Positions 31,214 through 39,697 of a stretch of 64,000 nucleotides of DNA are shown here, one piece after another. Every line of letters begins with the position of its first letter. The first letter of the stretch is position 1. A program made the position numbers and the translations under genes. The DNA is from Bacteroidales bacterium. Its GTDB lineage: Bacteria > Bacteroidota > Bacteroidia > Bacteroidales > Muribaculaceae. The notes below the pieces were generated by a model, which was not told the origin of the DNA, made no database searches, and saw only the letters and a program-made list of their open reading frames with translations. The DNA lies in the NCBI GenBank assembly GCA_900770215.1, contig CAAGJW010000037.1, forward strand, positions 32,207-96,206, given 5' to 3'.

Positions 31214-33241
31214 ATGGAAGACGAAAAGACAAGTGTAAATGCAGTCGAATCGCCCGTTCAAGACCAAGAAGGAAACTACTCCCTTCCCGAGAACGCGTTC
31301 AGAGAACTGAAAGAAGGCGAAGAGTACATCCCGCCTCTCAAGCCCAACCGCAACTATCCCGAAGTGACCCCCTACTCGGTGACCATGGGTCTCATCATGG
31401 CCGTAATATTCAGCGCCGCCGCAGCCTATCTGGGGCTGAAGGTGGGCCAGGTGTTTGAGGCCGCCATTCCCATCGCCATCATTGCAGCCGGCATCGGGGC
31501 AGCCACCCACCGCAAGAACTCGCTGGGCGAGAATGTGATCATCCAGTCGATAGGCGCTGCCTCGGGCATCGTGGTGGCTGGAGCCATCTTCACGCTGCCT
31601 GCCCTCTACATCTTGCAGGCCAAGTATCCCGACATCACCGTCAACTTCCTCGAGGTGTTCTTGAGTTCGCTGCTGGGCGGCCTGCTGGGCATCTTGTTTT
31701 TCATCCCGTTCCGCAAGTACTTTGTCAAGGACATGCACGGCAAGTTCCCGTTCCCCGAGGCCACGGCCACTACCCAGGTGCTCATCAGCAGCCAGAAGGG
31801 AGGCGACCAGGCCAAGCCACTCATCATCGCCAGCATCATAGGCGGTCTCTACGACTTCTTTGCCTCGTTTAAGATATGGACCGACACGCTCTCGACCACA
31901 GCGGTGCCCAAGCTGCAGGAGTTTGCCCAAAACACCAAGGCCATGTTCTCGATCAACACAGGCGCTGCAGTGCTGGGCCTGGGCTATATCGTGGGTCTGC
32001 GCTATGCCTTCATCATCTTTGCCGGCAGCGCGTTCATCTGGTGGGTGATTGTACCACTCATGGGCATGAACCCCGACCTGGCGGCACTCTCGGCCGAGGA
32101 GATATTCAAGGGCGTGAGCTCGCCCGACGGTGTGGTGGCCGGTGCGCGCTACATAGGTATAGGCGGTATCGCCATGAGCGGCATCATAGGCATCGTGAAG
32201 TCGTGGGGCGTGATCAAGAGCGCCGTGGGGCTGGCCGGCAAGTCGTTTGGCACCAAGACCGAGACGGTGAAGCCCGTGCGCACCCAGCGCGACATCTCGA
32301 TGAAGGCGCTCGTCTTTGCCCTGTGCGCCGCACTCATCGTCACATTCATATTCTTCTACATAGGCGTGATTCACAACCTCATGCAGACCATCGTGGCCTT
32401 TATCGTGGTGGTGGTGATTGCCTTCCTCTTCACCACCGTTGCGGCCAATGCCATTGCTATCGTGGGCAGCAACCCCGTGTCGGGCATGACACTGATGACG
32501 CTTATCATCGCCTCGGGCATCTTTGTGGCCATCGGCCTCAAGGGCTCGCAGGGCATCGTGGCCTCGATGGTGATAGGCGGCGTGGTGTGCACCGCGCTTT
32601 CGATGGCCGGAGGCATGGTCACCGACATGAAGATAGGTTACTGGATAGGCACCACTCCTGCCAAGCAGCAGACGTGGAAGGCCGTGGGCACCATCGTGGC
32701 CGCCGCTACCGTGGGAGGTGTGATGATGCTCTTGAACCAGGTGTACGGCTTCACTGGCAAGGATGCCCTGGTGGCTCCCCAAGCCAACGCCATGGCTGCC
32801 GTGATCGATCCCGTGATGACGGGCAAGCCTGCTCCCTGGACCCTCTATATCGTGGGGGCCGTGCTGGCCTGCCTGCTCAACTGGCTCAAGGTGCCGGCCC
32901 TGGCCTTCTCGCTGGGCATGTTCATTCCCATGAACCTCAATGCCCCGCTGCTCGTGGGAGGTGCCATCAGCTGGTTTGTGAGCACCCGAAGCACCGACAA
33001 GAAGCTCAACGAGGCACGCCAGCAACGCGGCACCCTGCTGGGCAGCGGCTTTATCGCCGGCGGTGCCCTGATGGGCGTGGTGAGCGCTGCACTGCTCTTC
33101 TTCTTCAAGGACGGCATCACCTCCTTTGTCAAGACCTATGCACTGGGCGACGTGGCCAGTAACGTGGTGAGCCTCGTGCTCTACGTCCTGCTCATCGCCT
33201 ACTTTATATGGGCTTGCAAGAAGGCCAAGAAGGAAGATTGA
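31214..33241 (+). CDS. OPT family oligopeptide transporter
   Basis: The 675-residue polytopic membrane protein has a hydrophilic N-terminus of about 50 residues (ending YIPPLKPNRNYPEVT), then about 14-16 hydrophobic segments containing the OPT landmarks TPYSVTMGLIMAVIFSAAAAY, KYFVKDMHGKFPFPEAT and GHVHSH-free ends. The prokaryotic OPT branch is thought to import peptides or metal chelates with protons; the substrate cannot be read from sequence. It is transcribed alone from a promoter divergent to the MgtC operon and is followed by a hairpin at 33269-33303. Confidence 0.9.
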   Translation: MEDEKTSVNAVESPVQDQEGNYSLPENAFRELKEGEEYIPPLKPNRNYPEVTPYSVTMGLIMAVIFSAAAAYLGLKVGQVFEAAIPIAIIAAGIGAATHRKNSLGENVIIQSIGAASGIVVAGAIFTLPALYILQAKYPDITVNFLEVFLSSLLGGLLGILFFIPFRKYFVKDMHGKFPFPEATATTQVLISSQKGGDQAKPLIIASIIGGLYDFFASFKIWTDTLSTTAVPKLQEFAQNTKAMFSINTGAAVLGLGYIVGLRYAFIIFAGSAFIWWVIVPLMGMNPDLAALSAEEIFKGVSSPDGVVAGARYIGIGGIAMSGIIGIVKSWGVIKSAVGLAGKSFGTKTETVKPVRTQRDISMKALVFALCAALIVTFIFFYIGVIHNLMQTIVAFIVVVVIAFLFTTVAANAIAIVGSNPVSGMTLMTLIIASGIFVAIGLKGSQGIVASMVIGGVVCTALSMAGGMVTDMKIGYWIGTTPAKQQTWKAVGTIVAAATVGGVMMLLNQVYGFTGKDALVAPQANAMAAVIDPVMTGKPAPWTLYIVGAVLACLLNWLKVPALAFSLGMFIPMNLNAPLLVGGAISWFVSTRSTDKKLNEARQQRGTLLGSGFIAGGALMGVVSAALLFFFKDGITSFVKTYALGDVASNVVSLVLYVLLIAYFIWACKKAKKED

Positions 33242-33268
33242 CGCTGCACCACAGCAACAACAACACCC

Positions 33269-33303
33269 AAGCAGGCACTTGGTCCCAGGGCCAGGTGCTG
33301 CTT
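33269..33303 (+). terminator. Hairpin after the OPT gene (weak terminator candidate)
   Basis: Imperfect stem AAGCAgGCACttGG/CCaGGTGCtGCTT with a TCCCAGGG loop; the following sequence TGATAAAA lacks a T run, so termination is uncertain. Confidence 0.4.
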
Positions 33304-33384
33304 GATAAAATGATGCAGCCACAACAGCACAGGAAATTTCAACTAAAGATTACACACACTACAATATAAACGAAAAGAAACACA

Positions 33385-34929
33385 ATGCAGCAAAAGATTA
33401 TCATTCTCGACTTCGGCTCGCAGACGACCCAACTCATAGGCCGCCGCGTGCGCGAGCTCGACACATTCTGCGAAATCCTGCCCTACAACAAGTATCCCGT
33501 GGACGACGAGAGCGTGATAGGCGTCATTCTCTCGGGCTCGCCCTACTCGGTGCACGACGCCGAGGCCTTCAAGGTCGACCTGAGCCAATTTGTGGGCAAG
33601 GTGCCCGTGCTGGGCATATGCTATGGCGCGCAGTACATTGCCTATAGCGGCGGTGGCAAGGTGGAGCCCGCTGGCACACGCGAGTACGGCCGCGCCCACC
33701 TGCAGTGGATCGACACGGCCAATCCACTCTTCAAGGGCTTTGACCAGGGCAGCCAGGTGTGGATGAGCCATGGCGACACCATCACCGCCATCCCTGCCTC
33801 GTGCAAGGTGATCGCCTCGACGGCCGATGTGAAAAACGCCGCCTATGCCAGCCTCGACCAGCCCGTGTGGGCCGTGCAGTTTCACCCCGAGGTGTTCCAC
33901 ACCACACAGGGCAAGCAGCTGCTCAAGAATTTTGTGGTCGACATATGCGGCAGCCGCCAGCAGTGGAGCGCAGCCTCGTTTGTAGAGAGCACCGTTGCCG
34001 AGCTCAAGCAGCAACTGGGCAGCGACCGCGTCATCCTGGGCCTCTCGGGCGGCGTCGACTCGAGCGTGTGTGCCACCTTGCTCAACAAGGCCATAGGCGA
34101 CAAGCTCACCTGCATCTTTGTAGACCACGGCATGCTGCGCAAGAACGAGTTCAACAAGGTGATGGACGCCTATCGCGGCCTGGGCCTCAACGTGATAGGC
34201 GTTGATGCCAGCGACAAGTTCTTCGCCGATCTGCAAGGCGTGACCGACCCCGAGCAGAAGCGCAAAATCATAGGCCGCGACTTTGTGGAGGTGTTCAACG
34301 CCGAGGCTGGCAAGATTACCGATGCCCGATGGCTGGCACAAGGCACCATCTACCCCGACCGCATCGAGTCGCTCAGCATCACGGGCATGACCATCAAGAG
34401 CCACCACAACGTGGGCGGCCTGCCCAAGGACATGAAACTCAAGCTGTGCGAGCCCCTCAAGTGGCTCTTCAAGGACGAGGTGCGCCGCGTGGGCCACGAG
34501 CTGCACATGCCCGAGCGCCTCATCAACCGCCATCCGTTCCCGGGTCCAGGCCTGGCAGTGCGCATCCTGGGCGACATCACCCGCGACAAGGTGCGCATCC
34601 TGCAAGATGCCGACGACATCTACATCGAGGCCATGCACAACTATGTGCTCGACGACGGCACAAGCCTCTACGATCACGTGTGGCAGGCCGGCGCCATATT
34701 GCTCAGTACCATTCGCAGCGTGGGCGTGATGGGTGACGAGCGCACCTATGAGCACCCCGTGGCACTGCGCGCCGTCACCAGCCAAGACGCCATGACTGCC
34801 GACTGGGCCCACCTGCCCTACGACTTCCTGGCCCGCGTGAGCAACGAAATCATCAACAAAGTGAAAGGCGTGAACCGCGTGTGCTACGACATCTCGTCGA
34901 AGCCGCCGGCCACCATCGAGTGGGAATAA
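33385..34929 (+). CDS. guaA: GMP synthase (glutamine-hydrolysing)
   Basis: The 514-residue enzyme has the class I amidotransferase domain first (about 1-195: nucleophile Cys in [11 protein letters not shown] near residue 78; His/Glu in FHPEVFHT near 166), then the ATP-pyrophosphatase domain (PP-loop LSGGVDSSV near 220) and the C-terminal dimerisation domain ending KPPATIEWE. It converts XMP to GMP in the cytoplasm. Length is that of a complete enzyme. It is followed by a good terminator and probably is its own transcription unit; no TAnnTTTG box was recognised in the 143-bp gap upstream. Confidence 0.96.
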   Translation: MQQKIIILDFGSQTTQLIGRRVRELDTFCEILPYNKYPVDDESVIGVILSGSPYSVHDAEAFKVDLSQFVGKVPVLGICYGAQYIAYSGGGKVEPAGTREYGRAHLQWIDTANPLFKGFDQGSQVWMSHGDTITAIPASCKVIASTADVKNAAYASLDQPVWAVQFHPEVFHTTQGKQLLKNFVVDICGSRQQWSAASFVESTVAELKQQLGSDRVILGLSGGVDSSVCATLLNKAIGDKLTCIFVDHGMLRKNEFNKVMDAYRGLGLNVIGVDASDKFFADLQGVTDPEQKRKIIGRDFVEVFNAEAGKITDARWLAQGTIYPDRIESLSITGMTIKSHHNVGGLPKDMKLKLCEPLKWLFKDEVRRVGHELHMPERLINRHPFPGPGLAVRILGDITRDKVRILQDADDIYIEAMHNYVLDDGTSLYDHVWQAGAILLSTIRSVGVMGDERTYEHPVALRAVTSQDAMTADWAHLPYDFLARVSNEIINKVKGVNRVCYDISSKPPATIEWE

Positions 34930-34955
34930 CACATCCCCGCACCATCACTCAACAA

Positions 34956-35024
34956 CCCCGAGGCGCAGCCCTGCTCTCCCCGCACAAGAGAGAGAGTGAC
35001 ACTGCACCTCGGGTGTTTCTTTTA
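34956..35024 (+). terminator. Terminator of guaA
   Basis: Stem CCCGAGG (34957-34963) with CCTCGGG (35007-35013), extended by GCAG/CTGC, followed by TGTTTCTTTT. The stem encloses a long loop. The remaining gap 35025-35320 is AT-rich and holds no gene I trust; a 70-codon frame at 35054-35266 has no family features. Confidence 0.6.
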
Positions 35025-35320
35025 TCATAAGGGGAGAAAAAAAATTCAGCAAGATGGCAATGAGCATAATGTATTCATTGTCAAAAAAAACGTTGTACAA
35101 AATTCAATCTGTTTCTCATGTTCTATTTTTCCTATTGCAATCAAGCCATAAAGGAACACGGTCAAGAACGCGCGCTAACGTTGCCACATCGGCAAGGCGC
35201 AGCCCCACCGCTCCCCTTCACACGACAAATTTAACATTTCCAGCGCAAAAAAAACAGCATAAATAAAAGAAAAATAAGAGGAGCCACCGACTGGCTTCAC
35301 AAAAACTGGAGGAGAGACGG

Positions 35321-36433
35321 CTAAAAGTTGAACCAGGAGCGGCTGGACCAGTCGATACTCTTGAAGTCGAGCTGCGACTCATTCAAGGGCTGGCTGGCTT
35401 GCGTGCCGGTCACTTCGACCAGCTTACTCTCGACGATGTGCTTGGGCCAGCCGTTGACACTGTAGCTGCACACCGAACGGCCATCGACAGTGCACTTCAG
35501 GTCTTTCATGCCCTTTACGGCGTTGTCAAAGCCCTTTTTCACCTCGGCACTGCCCGCCTCGCTGCTGCCCACCAGGGCCATTGAGCCCTTGAGCACAAGC
35601 GATATCATGCTGGGAGGCAGGTCGGTGTGGGTGCGCATGTCGATGTAGTAGTCATACTCGCCCGCCTCGTCGAAGGGGTCAACATCATCGGCCCCGAGAA
35701 TGCCGGTACTCAAAGCCACCTGCTGCGGCATGGCAGCATCGGGGTCGTCGTCGATGACTATGGTCGAGTCGGCGGTGAGCTGAAACGACATACCGTGGCA
35801 CGAGAAGAGCAGCGAGAGCTCGCTCAAGGAGTTGATGACGTCTTCTTCTGAGTCGTACTGGGCGTTCACAAGGGCATCGATACTGCTGCGGTCGAAAACG
35901 GTATCGAGCTGTGGCACGAGGGTGAACACGCTGTCGACCATGTGCTTGAAGCCGTCTTTGAGCTCACGGCGCAGGGCCTTCCAGTTCTCGATGTGCTCCA
36001 GCTTGCCCTCGGGCGAGAGGTTGAACACGATTTTACGACCCACCATGTTTTTGGCCATGAGCGTGAGCATGGAGCTGAAGTCGACACTGTCGCCGGCAGT
36101 GGCAACTGGAAAATCGACGCTTGTGGGGCAAAACTCCATGCGGTAGCCTTGTGCAGTAGAGTCGAGCACGGTGATGTAGAAATCTTCCTGCATCGAGCTC
36201 ACGACAGTGGTGTCGGCTCCCTTGATCTTGATGCGAGAGTGCTCATAGGTGTAGCTGGTGGTGTCGCGCTTGCAGAAGTAGGCAATGACGTCGACGCTGG
36301 TGTCGGGCGCAGCAGCGGCAGTGTCGACATCGACGCCCTCGACACTGTGGGCGACAGCGCCACGTGGCGCTAAGGCTCCCCATGCGACGAGCATGGCAGT
36401 GGAGAGGAGCAGGAAAAATGGAACACGTTGCAT
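35321..36433 (-). CDS. Secreted hypothetical protein (DUF6263-like)
   Basis: With the ATG at 36433 (MQRVPFFLLLSTAMLVAWGALA) the product has 370 residues with a signal peptide. A longer frame starts at 36499 but its first 22 residues do not fit. The mature part is acidic and resembles DUF6263-type Bacteroidetes proteins: it repeats pairs of extended beta-strand and lysine/asparagine segments (TSYTYEHSRIKIKG, FPVATAGDSVDFSSML, KNMVGRKIVFNLSPEGKLEHIENW). Function unknown. The family name is a tentative match by general appearance. The only gene of its unit, with a -7 box at 36511-36518. Confidence 0.65.
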   Translation of the reverse strand: MQRVPFFLLLSTAMLVAWGALAPRGAVAHSVEGVDVDTAAAAPDTSVDVIAYFCKRDTTSYTYEHSRIKIKGADTTVVSSMQEDFYITVLDSTAQGYRMEFCPTSVDFPVATAGDSVDFSSMLTLMAKNMVGRKIVFNLSPEGKLEHIENWKALRRELKDGFKHMVDSVFTLVPQLDTVFDRSSIDALVNAQYDSEEDVINSLSELSLLFSCHGMSFQLTADSTIVIDDDPDAAMPQQVALSTGILGADDVDPFDEAGEYDYYIDMRTHTDLPPSMISLVLKGSMALVGSSEAGSAEVKKGFDNAVKGMKDLKCTVDGRSVCSYSVNGWPKHIVESKLVEVTGTQASQPLNESQLDFKSIDWSSRSWFNF

Positions 36434-36510
36434 AGCTGTAATGATGGCTAAAGTGGTTAAATTGTTTTGGTTACATGAGCAAAAAGGAAATAATCCCAAC
36501 CTTTTCGTTA

Positions 36511-36518
36511 CAAAGATA
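36511..36518 (-). promoter_or_regulatory. -7 box of the DUF6263-like gene
   Basis: TATCTTTG on the - strand fits TAnnTTTG, 77 bases before the chosen ATG. The sequence from 36519 to 36719 contains no gene. Confidence 0.4.
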
Positions 36519-36719
36519 CCATTTAGTTGCCTAAAAAAAAACTAGTCGACATGTTTTTTTGATATCAGCAAAATCTGCTTTTTCGCATTATAAACTTTTA
36601 GCAACAAGCAAGAATACAGAAAAAAAATGGACAACAACACCTATACGGGGTGCAGGGTCGCTTCTTCGGCATCTGGCTGTCGACATTGCAATAGTCCACA
36701 AGGCTGCACATGCCCTGCG

Positions 36720-37235
36720 CTACCGCCGTGGCAAGTAGGGCTCGCTGGACTCGGCGGCCTGGGACAGCGACTCGACGGGGGCCTCGGCATAGCCACGGGC
36801 GCCGGTCACCTTGAGGTAGATACTGCTCAGGGCAAGCGACAGGCCCATGAGGGTGTGCTCGCGCTTGGCTGGAGCCAGATCGCACTCCCACAAGGTGATG
36901 ACATACCAGCCCATGCGCTTGAGTTTGTCGAGATTGCGGGCATCGCGCTGCCGGTTGCCCTCTATCTTGTCGCGCCAGTAGGCGGTGCGAGTCTTGGGCA
37001 GCTTGAAGTGAGGGCAGCCCTCGTGCCCGTGCCAGAAACAGCCGTTCACGTTGATGACCGTGTGGAAGCGGTGCAGCACGATGTCGGGGGTGCCAGGCAG
37101 GCGGCGCACGTGCAGGCGGTAGCGGTAGCCCTGGGCCCACAGCCAGCGGCGCACGACCATCTCGGGCCGTGTGTCCTTGCCACGTATTGCTGCCATGCAA
37201 CGGTGGCGTTGCTCGGGTGTCATGGTGTCGGGCAT
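36720..37235 (-). CDS. vsr: Very short patch repair endonuclease (Vsr)
   Basis: The 171-residue protein carries Vsr hallmarks in order: MTPEQRHRCMAAIRGKDTRPE, GTPDIVL (catalytic Asp), VNGCFWHGHEGCPHFKLPKTR (zinc-binding Cys/His), YWRDKIEGNRQRDARN and GWYVITLWECDL. Vsr nicks T:G mismatches that arise by deamination of 5-methylcytosine, so it normally accompanies a Dcm-type cytosine methyltransferase; no such gene is in the window. The start at 37235 (MPDTMTPEQR) lies directly behind a -7 box, which points to a leaderless or nearly leaderless transcript; the alternative start is the next Met at 37223. Confidence 0.85.
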   Translation of the reverse strand: MPDTMTPEQRHRCMAAIRGKDTRPEMVVRRWLWAQGYRYRLHVRRLPGTPDIVLHRFHTVINVNGCFWHGHEGCPHFKLPKTRTAYWRDKIEGNRQRDARNLDKLKRMGWYVITLWECDLAPAKREHTLMGLSLALSSIYLKVTGARGYAEAPVESLSQAAESSEPYLPRR

Positions 37236-37239
37236 AGCA

Positions 37240-37247
37240 CAAAGATA
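37240..37247 (-). promoter_or_regulatory. -7 box of vsr, immediately before its start codon
   Basis: TATCTTTG on the - strand ends only four bases before the ATG at 37235; the transcription start would fall at or just inside the start codon. Confidence 0.45.
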
Positions 37248-37282
37248 GCTAAAAAACGGCTTGGCTGGTGCTGTCAAGACGC

Positions 37283-37318
37283 AAAAATGCCGGTTGCCAC
37301 AAGCAGGCAGCCGGCATT
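37283..37318 (-). terminator. Terminator of the copA-copZ operon
   Basis: Stem AATGCCGG/CCGGCATT plus inner TGCC/GGCA, followed on the - strand by TTTTTGCG. It lies 40 bases after the copZ stop codon. Confidence 0.8.
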
Positions 37319-37357
37319 GTTGCTGTTGCGCTGTGAAGTGACAAGGCCGTGTGCGCC

Positions 37358-37552
37358 CTACTCCACCCCGAAACCAGCTTCCTCAACGGCGGCAGTTACG
37401 TCGTCGTCGCTGAAGTTGCCCTCAACCTGGGCTTGGGCGGCCTTGAGGTCGACCGAGGCGGCCGTCACGCCTTTCACACCCTTGATGGCGTTTTCAACAC
37501 TCATGCGACAATGGTCGCATTTCATACCGGTAATTTTGAATTGTTTAGTCAT
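37358..37552 (-). CDS. copZ: CopZ-like heavy-metal-associated (HMA) copper chaperone
   Basis: A 64-residue single HMA domain with the metal loop GMKCDHCRMSVENAI (Cys at about 12 and 15) and the beta-alpha-beta ferredoxin order (VTAASVDLKAAQAQVEG). It has no membrane or signal segment, so it acts in the cytoplasm, delivering Cu(I) to the ATPase whose gene lies 34 bases upstream. The pair is followed by one terminator. Zinc or mercury binding is not excluded by sequence, but the neighbour makes copper likely. Confidence 0.88.
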   Translation of the reverse strand: MTKQFKITGMKCDHCRMSVENAIKGVKGVTAASVDLKAAQAQVEGNFSDDDVTAAVEEAGFGVE

Positions 37553-37586
37553 AACGCGTTAATATTGTAGTAAATAAAATCAGAAG

Positions 37587-39530
37587 TCAGTATTTCACAA
37601 AGTTCAACCTGAGCGAGTTGAGAATCACGCTCACGCTCGAGAAGGCCATGAGCGCACTGGCCCAGGTGGGAGTGATCTGGAAATCGATACCGAAGATGTG
37701 CAGCACGCCGGCAGCCAGCGGGATGCACACGATGTTGTAGATGAAAGCCCAAAACAGGTTTTCCCACACCATCTTCACCGTCTTATCGCTCAAGCGCACA
37801 GCCTCGGGAATGTGGCGCAAGTCGTCGCCCATGAGGGTAACCTGGGCCACATCCATCGCCACGTCGGTGCCCTTGCCCATGGCGATGCTCACGTCGGCCA
37901 GGGCAAGTGCCTGGGTGTCGTTGATGCCGTCGCCCACCATGGCCACCCGCTTGCCCTGGGCTTGAAGCTCGCGCACCAGGTTTTCCTTGTCTTGCGGCAG
38001 CACCTTGCTCTTGTAGTGCTTGATGCCGGCCTGCCGCGCCCAGTAGCGTGCCGCCTCGTCCTTGTCGCCACTCATCATGTAGATATCGATGCCCATGCCT
38101 TGCAGCTGCTCCATGGCCTCGCGGGCATGGGGCTTGAGTGTTTCGCGCTGCTCGAGCGGCAGGTCGTCGGCCTTGGTGAAGTCGATATTCTTGTTGGGGA
38201 TGGTGAGCGTGCCCGTCTTGTCGATGACCATGGCATTCACCTTGCGTATGTTTTCAAGAGCAGCTGCATCCTTGATGAGGATGTTGTGCTGGGCCGCTTT
38301 GCCTATGGCCACCATGAGAGCAGTGGGCGTGGCCAGACCCATGGCGCAGGGGCAGGCAATGACGAGCACAGCCACGGCCGAGAGTATGGCATGGGGCAAC
38401 TCCTGGGTGCCGCCTATGGCCCACCACAAGACGAACGTGAGCAGCGAGATGGCCGCCACCACAGGCACAAAGACGAGCGCCACCTTGTCGACAGCACGCT
38501 GCACCGGGGCCTTGCTGCCCTGTGCCTGCTGCACCATCTTGATGATGTGGGCCAGAGCAGTGTCCTCGCCTATCTGCTGGGCGCGGAAGCGGAACTTGCC
38601 TTGCTGCAAGATGGTGCCTGCCAGCACCTGGCTGCCCTTCTGCTTGAGGGCTGCAGTGGGTTCGCCGGTAATCATCGACTCGTCGACATAGGCGCCATCG
38701 GCCAGCATGAAGCTCTCGGCCTGGGTCACCTTGCCATCGACGGGTATCTTCTCGCCAGGATGCACCTCGATCACATCGCCCACCTTGATGGTAGAGATGG
38801 GCACCTCTTCAATCTTCTCGCCCTCGGGGGCGCGCTGCACGATGCGAGCCGTCTTGGGAGCCAGGCCCATGAGGGCGCGAATGCTGCTGGCCGTGCCTTT
38901 CTTGGCCTTCTCCTCGAGCAACCGGCCCGTGAGCACAAAGGTGATGATCATCACGCTGGCATCGTAGTAGGTGTGCCACACAATGCCGCGGCTGCCCCAC
39001 ACGGCATCGCCCCAGAAGGTGTTGAACACACTGAACAAGAACGAGATGCCAGTGCTCAGGGCCACCAGGGTGTCCATATTGGCTGCACCGTGACGCACCT
39101 GCTTGAAGGCTGTGACATAGAATTGCCAGCCACAGAATGCCAGGTTGCACAGCGAGAGCACCATAGCCACCACATTGGCCACAAGAGCGTTGCCTATGGG
39201 AACAATGTGCATCGAGATGCACATCACAGCCAGGGCAAAGAACCATGAGGCCACCACCTTGTTGCGCAAGCGGTTGTAGCCCGTGCGCTCGATGGCTTCC
39301 ACATCGCGGTCGCTCTCGATGACGAGGTCGTAGCCTATGTTGTTGATTTCGCTTTTCATCGCTTCGAGCGATATTTTGTCGGGGTCGTAGGTGATATTGG
39401 CCGTGCGGGTAGCCAGCGACACCGAGGCACTCTCGATGCCCGGCAATGCATTGAGCTTGCGGTCGACATTGGCCGAACAAGCCGAGCAGGCCATGCCCAA
39501 AACCGGAATTGTTGTCGTGATTGTTGCCAT
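37587..39530 (-). CDS. copA: Copper-exporting P1B-type ATPase (CopA)
   Basis: The 647-residue protein has one N-terminal HMA domain (GMACSACSANV, about 11-21), transmembrane helices, the CPC ion site in VIACPCAMGLATP (about 392), the phosphorylated aspartate in DKTGTLT (about 437) and the GDGINDTQALA hinge (about 533). The CPC motif and HMA loop indicate a Cu(I)/Ag(I) exporter. Its length is short because there is only one metal-binding domain. It forms an operon with copZ; the promoter lies at 39559-39566. A possible regulator with an HMA domain is located at 22567-23124. Confidence 0.93.
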   Translation of the reverse strand: MATITTTIPVLGMACSACSANVDRKLNALPGIESASVSLATRTANITYDPDKISLEAMKSEINNIGYDLVIESDRDVEAIERTGYNRLRNKVVASWFFALAVMCISMHIVPIGNALVANVVAMVLSLCNLAFCGWQFYVTAFKQVRHGAANMDTLVALSTGISFLFSVFNTFWGDAVWGSRGIVWHTYYDASVMIITFVLTGRLLEEKAKKGTASSIRALMGLAPKTARIVQRAPEGEKIEEVPISTIKVGDVIEVHPGEKIPVDGKVTQAESFMLADGAYVDESMITGEPTAALKQKGSQVLAGTILQQGKFRFRAQQIGEDTALAHIIKMVQQAQGSKAPVQRAVDKVALVFVPVVAAISLLTFVLWWAIGGTQELPHAILSAVAVLVIACPCAMGLATPTALMVAIGKAAQHNILIKDAAALENIRKVNAMVIDKTGTLTIPNKNIDFTKADDLPLEQRETLKPHAREAMEQLQGMGIDIYMMSGDKDEAARYWARQAGIKHYKSKVLPQDKENLVRELQAQGKRVAMVGDGINDTQALALADVSIAMGKGTDVAMDVAQVTLMGDDLRHIPEAVRLSDKTVKMVWENLFWAFIYNIVCIPLAAGVLHIFGIDFQITPTWASALMAFSSVSVILNSLRLNFVKY

Positions 39531-39558
39531 AATAATCGATTTCCTCTTTTTTACGCTG

Positions 39559-39566
39559 CAAAATTA
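39559..39566 (-). promoter_or_regulatory. -7 box of copA-copZ
   Basis: TAATTTTG on the - strand fits TAnnTTTG, 28 bases before the copA ATG; a purine-rich AGAGGAAA lies between. Confidence 0.5.
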
Positions 39567-39638
39567 CAACTATAGCACCCCAAGCGTGTTACACTTTCCT
39601 CCCAAAGCGTTGCACTATTCCTCACGACACAAGCGAAA

Positions 39639-39662
39639 ACAGGCGGTCTTGCGACCGCCTGT
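39639..39662 (-). terminator. Terminator of the second GLUG gene
   Basis: A perfect 10-bp stem ACAGGCGGTC/GACCGCCTGT with a 4-base loop, followed on the - strand by TTTTCGCTTG, 35 bases after the stop codon. Confidence 0.8.
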
Positions 39663-39697
39663 AATCATATTAGGATCAACTGTATTCTATATTGTCG

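Noticed and set aside
35054..35266. A 70-residue + frame after guaA
   Set aside because: Low-complexity, basic and without family features, promoter or ribosome-binding site.
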